Source of the DNA: Siphonodentalium dalli
Taxonomy: Eukaryota; Mollusca; Scaphopoda; Gadilida; Siphonodentaliidae
Direction of reading: 5' to 3'
DNA: 64,000 bases
NCBI GenBank assembly: GCA_032622095.1
Contig: CP136065.1
Span: forward strand, 60,261,094 to 60,325,093
How positions within the stretch are numbered: the stretch's first letter is position 1; each line of letters starts with the position of its first letter. A model generated the notes under the pieces. The model was not told the DNA's origin and made no database searches. It worked only from the letters and a program-made list of their open reading frames with translations. Position numbers and translations under genes: made by a program. Positions 58,777 through 64,000 of this stretch are shown piece after piece.

Positions 58777-59625
58777 ATGGCACAATCCCCAGACGAAAAC
58801 TTCACTAGCGTCAACATAGAACAGCTGATTGAAAGATATACGTGGGACAAATTCCGCAACAGTTTGGGCTTTCCTAAAAAGCTGTTCACTCGACAAAAAA
58901 ACTACTTTGTCGACATCAGATGGGGCTTCCTTGAATTCGAACATAAGACAACCCGAAAGGACGTCAGGCCAAATATCGAACAGGACGCCGCTGGTGGAAA
59001 ACCAGTCGTGTTATATTATTCTGAGTACGAAAACAAAACTCCAGTTGAGCAAGAGTACACATTCCAGATCTCACGCGAAACGTCTACCTCCGCTACAGTG
59101 GAATTACAAGACAACTACACCATCGGGGCTGAGACGAATCTAGAAGTGAAACTTCCAGGGGATATTCTTACGGTGAGTGCTGGATTGAGCAGCGAGCTTT
59201 CGGTTACGAAAACGAACAGCCAAACATATTCGGATACGCTGACTTGGAGCGTGGATACGAAAATATCCGTTCCCAAGGGACATTTTGCACGTGCAAATCT
59301 TTGTGTTCATGAGAAAACGGAAATAGTTGATTTCGAAGTTGAGACGACATTAACACTACCGAAAGGGAGACTACCCATCGCCGTTCGGCGCAAATCAGAC
59401 GACAAAATCATGTTCACGCTCTACATCACGAATCTGAGGCCATTGTTTCGTAAGATCGAGGGCGATAATGTTAGGATAGAGGAATACCAAGAGGACAAGA
59501 AGGTCAAATATAAGGTCATCTTAATTTCCAGAGGAACGTGCAAGTCTGTAGCATGGAAGGACCAGTCTGTTAAAGTTGACTCTGAAAGAATCTCGGGATA
59601 CGACCCGGAATCGAATTCTGATTAG
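58777..59625 (+). CDS. Aerolysin/ETX-MTX2-type beta-pore-forming-like protein, single coding exon
   Basis: 282 residues from ATG 58777 to TAG 59623. The open frame extends 18 codons upstream without an ATG, across the splice acceptor at 58760, so 58777 is the likely start. The N-terminal ~80 residues are polar with aromatic clusters. From about residue 84 the pattern is that of the aerolysin fold: a beta strand (EYTFQISRETS), a Ser/Thr-rich amphipathic insertion loop (about 117-157, alternating hydrophobic and polar residues), then TKISVPKGHFARANL, the return strand and a C-terminal beta region. There is no hydrophobic signal peptide and only two cysteines (176, 255), suggesting a cytosolic or unconventionally released protein. 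Family members oligomerise and insert a beta-barrel in membranes; some animal relatives act in defence or digestion. Activity here is not shown. The lack of introns in the coding region recalls retroposed or laterally acquired members. A distant family subtype cannot be excluded. Confidence 0.78.
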   Translation: MAQSPDENFTSVNIEQLIERYTWDKFRNSLGFPKKLFTRQKNYFVDIRWGFLEFEHKTTRKDVRPNIEQDAAGGKPVVLYYSEYENKTPVEQEYTFQISRETSTSATVELQDNYTIGAETNLEVKLPGDILTVSAGLSSELSVTKTNSQTYSDTLTWSVDTKISVPKGHFARANLCVHEKTEIVDFEVETTLTLPKGRLPIAVRRKSDDKIMFTLYITNLRPLFRKIEGDNVRIEEYQEDKKVKYKVILISRGTCKSVAWKDQSVKVDSERISGYDPESNSD

Positions 59626-60409
59626 AATGTTATTTCTGCTCATTGCCATTGCTTATAAGGCTTATAGTAGTATATAAAGTGGTTAACAAATCGTCTGGGA
59701 AGTTCACCTCTCGATCATTAGATACATAGATGTTTTGTATCTGTGAGTGGAGGGTTGAACTTGGAGATCCCTGTGACTGGTCAATGTTTGAAATTAAATC
59801 GAATCAAAGCATTCGTAGAATGAGTTCGCGGCATTTCTCAAGGATAGTAACATATACTTGTCAATTTTCCAGATGTCGTGTACACATATTCTAAGTTACA
59901 GTGTCTATATTTCCGTGGTTATTATGGTTACAAGGCGAGTTGGGATCAATACCATCCGAGGGGAATTTCAGTTGCGATACAATTTGCGAAGCAAAGGGTG
60001 GTATTTGTCCTGCTACACCTGGTTACATATAAAACACATGTATAATATTACATTATGAGCACCAAATGTCAAACAAATAACTAATCATATAATTACATCT
60101 TATTTGGAGCTAGATGAACACCTACTATGTATTGTTACGTCTTGGCAACTTCAGCAAAATACTCACTATTTTTAAGAGGCTCGTGTTGTAAAGGGAGAAA
60201 CTGTATCGGCTCTTGTCGTCAACTACATGTTCATGTATATAGCAGGCACCCCAGCACGCTATTTAAATATTTGTTATGGCATACCGCAGATCATGGCTGA
60301 CATATTTTCGCCATTCTATTGTTATATGCTATTTATATACATTTGAAGCATTATAGTTGCAGACTGGTAAGGTACCCATTTTCTCTTATTTTGTATATTT
60401 GGATTAAAT

Positions 60410-60415
60410 AATAAA
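60410..60415 (+). terminator. Candidate poly(A) signal
   Basis: AATAAA at 60410-60415, about 785 bp after the stop codon, in an AT-rich context. No nearer canonical hexamer was noticed on the + strand. Confidence 0.35.
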
Positions 60416-60741
60416 TGAGTTATTACCAAGTTATCTTATATTATTATTACTGTAGGTAACATCAAATTACATATGCATTTATATTTGTGGACACCGGAGA
60501 AGCTGAGGTCTGTCCCACCAAAGCTTTACACAACTGTCATGTAAATCTATGTAAAACTTCTCTCTTTGAAAGACGATAACTGATCACCAGAAAGTGGTCC
60601 CCCTCGCATACAAAAGTGCTGGACTGTACATATATTTTGAAAATGTGCTGGAGAGTACACATGTTTTGATATCTCGTTCAAAATGACGTTGTTTAGTTTT
60701 GTTTTTGCCGCGATTTCTGCTTGAATAATTGCTTATGTTCC

Positions 60742-61294
60742 CAGGGGGGGGGGGGGGGGGTTCCCAGGTGGGGGGGGGGGGGGGGGGTCGGAAAAACATT
60801 TCAGGCACGTATGGCATTTTTTCCCTTTCGATCATTTTTGTACCCACCCACCCCCACCGCCAAATTATGTTCCGTTTTCGGCAGTTTGTTTTCGACCATT
60901 TTTTGACACCCACCCGCCCCTTTTAACACTAAAACAGAGATTTGCGGGGGGAAATTCACTGTAAACAGCTATATGTGAATTTCTGTGCATACTATTTAGC
61001 ATGGATGTTAACATGGACATGTAAATAGGAATGAGTCATTTTGAGGTCATTCGGTCAAAAAAACATGGCTGCCAGCGGCCATCTTGGATTTCAAAATTTG
61101 CAACAAAATACAACACGATAACTGCCTGCAGTCAGTTTACCAGTTAGAATTACATTATTTCTCTCATTCAAAGTGGTTTTGAAGCCCAACTCATTGCCAT
61201 TTTTTTTTTTAGTTGCGGAAAAAATTGCTTGTTGGTGGCTTTGACCACCCACCCACCCCGGCATACATGCCGGAATTTTTTTCACCCCCCCCTG
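60742..61294. mobile_element. ~0.55-kb element with G-run terminal inverted repeats
   Basis: The left end has two CAGG(T)G-run starts (60742 and 60765), the second continuing TCGGAAAAACATTTCAGG and ACGTATGGCA. The right end is complementary: GGCATACATGCCGGAA, TTTTTTTCACCCCCCCCTG (61261-61294). Terminal layout and words match the 50629-52337 element. One satellite unit (60995-61110) lies inside. Confidence 0.68.
60995..61110 (+). repeat. Single ~160-bp satellite unit (type B, partial)
   Basis: CATGGATGTTAACATGGACATG, GAGTCATTTTGAGGTCATTCGG, ACATGGCTGCCAGCGGCCATC, TTGGATTTCAAAATTTGC: a diverged type B unit of the 1-827 and 4889-5530 arrays. Confidence 0.85.
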
Positions 61295-61718
61295 ATGTTC
61301 CAATGAAATTTAGAATGAACTGGAAAACAATTTGCTGATGGGTGGCAGATCTAAAACAGCACGGTTAACGACTTGACGTAATTTCGTCAGCGCCGATAAC
61401 AAACCTTGGGTATACCCTTCATCACATTTCAAAACCTGTGTGACCTTCAGCAATTGTTTAGGTGAGAGAGACCGCTTCAGTTATATTAACGGGTTGTTTA
61501 GCACGATTTAATAGGTTTGTTGTGTCAAAGTGGACCGTGGATCTTTATGTAAACCAGTTGGAAATTATAACCCCATTTACTATAACCTTATATGGCATGA
61601 ACATTATGTAAAATTGCGCTGTTTCGGCAACAAGAACTTCTGTTAGATAGAATTTTATTTTAAAAAGTGCAGTTCATATTTACAGGATTATACTATTAGG
61701 TTGGTCGTGTGTGTGTGT

Positions 61719-61746
61719 GGGGGGGGGGGGGGGGGGGGGGGGGGGG
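61719..61746. repeat. 28-nt poly-G after (GT)n
   Basis: GTGTGTGTGTG then 28 guanines, then TTGAACCTATTATTTTTTTTA. It may be a decayed end of a G-run element, but no partner terminus was found. Confidence 0.85.
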
Positions 61747-63592
61747 TTGAACCTATTATTTTTTTTATATCAAACTGGCTTTGGTCTCATTTTGTGCGGA
61801 AAAGTATCGGGCATAACATATCCAAAATCGCTTTGGGGAAACTTTGTAATCAAAGATGGCATCCAACATGGTTGTCTATACATCAGTTCTCGCAATATTA
61901 AGTCATTATATGATATGTTGTGGCTTAGGTACATGTATTACGCAGTTTGTGTGGAATTACATCAGCGAATAGAGTGACAGGACAGAAAATAATATAATCG
62001 CGGCCATGAAATAACTGTCAAATTGGCCGCATCTCCTATGCATAACCGTCTATATATAGTAGTGAAAATATGTAACGATCATATACAAGTCTGCTGTTAA
62101 GTCTCTTTAAAGGTACACCGATCATTAAACACATCCTTCTGAAGGATTTATCGGTCACCGCAACGCAAGTCAAACCCAATGATCAATAATGTCTTAATTT
62201 AAAGTTCGGGTTTTCTGCTTATCCAACATTAAACTGTCGGGCCAAAAAATAGTAAGTTTGGGCATGTTTCGCCACATAGTGCATTGTAGTTTCACTCGGC
62301 ATTGTGATTAAATATTGAATGTAACGCAGAAACATACACATGCGGTGTAAATACTAGTTTAATACATGTCCGGAATTTTCAACACTCTCAGTGATAATAA
62401 ACCATACATATATATGTCCCAATTCTTATATTATACTGTAAAGAAACACCCACCTCTTCAATAGAATATCACCCTTTCTCACCAGATAAAATCGACGATA
62501 CATCGTACAGTGTATGGAATAAACCGGTTTCTTAGTAGGCAATTTTGTTAACATTACTTCGGTCGCTACTTTACAACTGGAATATTCTATCGCGCAATGC
62601 ACACTGTTAGTTTTCAGTATGCTTTTGTTTGAAAACATCTTATCAATACCACCCACGTACTTGTGCTAAATACCAGGGGATCATCGTTGAACATTCACAC
62701 AATGTTGCTATTTATGGTTTTATGTGCAGCAACTATGTGTAACATTAGGGAGAACGAGTAAACGCGGTGATGCGGTTGCAGAAAACGTAGCACGTTTCAC
62801 GTATATATGGATTTGGTGAATATAACCATATATTATTTCCAGGTATAAACACAGTCTCTGCCACGGAGTATGTAAGCAGTGTTGACAGATAAATTGCGTT
62901 CATAGTATACCACCGTGCATTCTTGTGATAGAAGCGAGACATTCGCGTTTCATCACTTGGTCTGAGGCACATATAACTACTATTCCGAGACATGGACACA
63001 AAATGTACACATTTTACCCAGTACTATATGCGTATCTCATTCGGTTCTATAGCAGTTATAATTTTGAAAGGATTGATGTTGTAGTTATCAAAATAAATGA
63101 TGATCGGTCACAATCGTGAGACTGCTCTGAATTCATATATTTCTGCTTCCAGAAAAGGTCACATGATCAATACATCCCTATTAAATTCCATTTAACTGTT
63201 TAATTACGCACATAATCACACGATTCAAGATATAAAAGTACAGATAAAACTGCGTTATTTTTCCGTTTCTGGGCGCCCAAAAGTCCAGATTTAACCTTTG
63301 CACGAGACCCTGCTTTCGATCGCTCCCGTGAGATACATTAGAAATAATTAGTACACCTCTCATCAAAAGTTTCCCTTATACTCTGTAAGCATTATTCATC
63401 ACATATAATTCGAGAGTTTGTTCACTTTTATAGGACTAGCTATTAAATTTTGCACAACACGCAAATTTCATTCGAGTTTGTCGATGTTGGCGGCCATTTT
63501 AGATCAGACATTCTGGTAATACAGTTTACGACTAAGCATTGTTGGTGTATATTTAAATATATTACAAATTTGTCATTAATTGGTGCACCTAC
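61747..63592. other. No gene confirmed
   Basis: Mostly AT-rich. On the minus strand, 62426-62656 is open (KMFSNKSILKTNSVHCAIEY...) and ends at a good donor-like GTGAGA. It could be an exon of the gene whose start is proposed at 63593-63648, but no acceptor or family supports this. Confidence 0.35.
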
Positions 63593-63648
63593 CGCAGAAA
63601 TTCAGTATTTTCCAGTAAATTAAGAAATTCAGCCATTTTGGACGCCAT
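63593..63648 (-). CDS. Possible first coding exon of a minus-strand gene
   Basis: The minus strand reads ATGGCGTCCAAAATGGCTGA from 63648: two in-frame ATGs with a strong AAAATGGC context, encoding MASKMAEFLNLLENTEFL, then donor GTAGGT at 63592. A YY1-like GGCGGCCATTTT at about 63487 could belong to the same promoter region. On the + strand the overlapping CATG opens a 69-codon frame (MSNWEFCPKRILD...) that is an alternative. The product is unknown. Confidence 0.22.
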
Positions 63649-64000
63649 GTCGAATTGGGAATTTTGCCCAAAGCGGATTTTGGATATATCTTTGTCGAAA
63701 CATCCCGGACAAAATGACACCAACACTGGCTTTATAAATTTTGTTTCTATGTTCACAGTCCAAAATCATCGTACCGACTATACTGTATCTGAGTATCATG
63801 GAAGGAGATATAAGAATAATCTTGATTCAAGAAATATCATAATTTTTTTCTTTTAGAAAGACAAGCACCCATAAGTATTTTTCTATATTTGAGAATGTTG
63901 ATGTCATGCCTGTCGATCAATAAAACATTGGGCTGAGATGAGTTTTAGGTGATAGATCTATAGACAAATCCCCAGTTAACCAGGTATCTCCAATAATAAT

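Noticed and set aside
60584-60926. Proline- or glycine-rich frames on both strands
   Set aside because: Translations of the G-runs at the element ends.

Overview
This is AT-rich animal genomic DNA. The coding sequence is broken by spliceosomal introns with GT/AG borders, most open frames are short and meaningless, and much of the window is decayed transposons, foldback elements and satellite arrays. The LINE types (2A-like leader, CCHC-type tails), the 'GTCCGTCCGTCTGTC' repeats and an aerolysin-like gene suggest a lophotrochozoan invertebrate such as a mollusc. That placement is an inference. No CRISPR array, rRNA gene or intact tRNA gene was seen.

Two genes can be supported. (1) The last five coding exons of a TMEM184C-like gene (Solute_trans_a/DUF300 family) lie on the + strand between 7741 and 20884. 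About 281 residues can be read, including the conserved QDF-ICIEMF-AAIAH block and a hydrophilic C-terminal tail. The N-terminal third was not found in the first 7.7 kb and probably lies left of the window. (2) A single-exon coding sequence at 58777-59625 (+) encodes a 282-residue aerolysin/ETX-MTX2-type beta-pore-forming-like protein. A strong splice acceptor sits 16 nt before its ATG, which implies a spliced 5' UTR.

Layout. 1-5.5 kb: two arrays of a ~160-bp satellite, a promoter-like motif cluster and MITEs. 7-21 kb: TMEM184C exons, with introns holding an antisense LINE split by a ~2.5-kb insertion, a very recent ~1.5-kb tandem duplication with a long hairpin, and a hAT transposase remnant. 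21-31 kb: a second tandem duplication (~1.9 kb), poly-C, and many inverted-repeat elements. 32-37.5 kb: a decayed + strand LINE interrupted by a 130-bp satellite and a CCTTCGGAATAG minisatellite. 38-58 kb: MITEs, LINE fragments, a perfect-looking palindrome, and an element ending in G-runs. 58-60.5 kb: the pore-forming-like gene. 60.7-64 kb: a second G-run-ended element, poly-G, and a possible first exon at the right edge.

The two genes have no evident functional link. The most striking non-genic content is several families of short inverted-repeat elements present here in multiple copies. One has long G-tracts inside its terminal repeats; another is flanked by TTAA.
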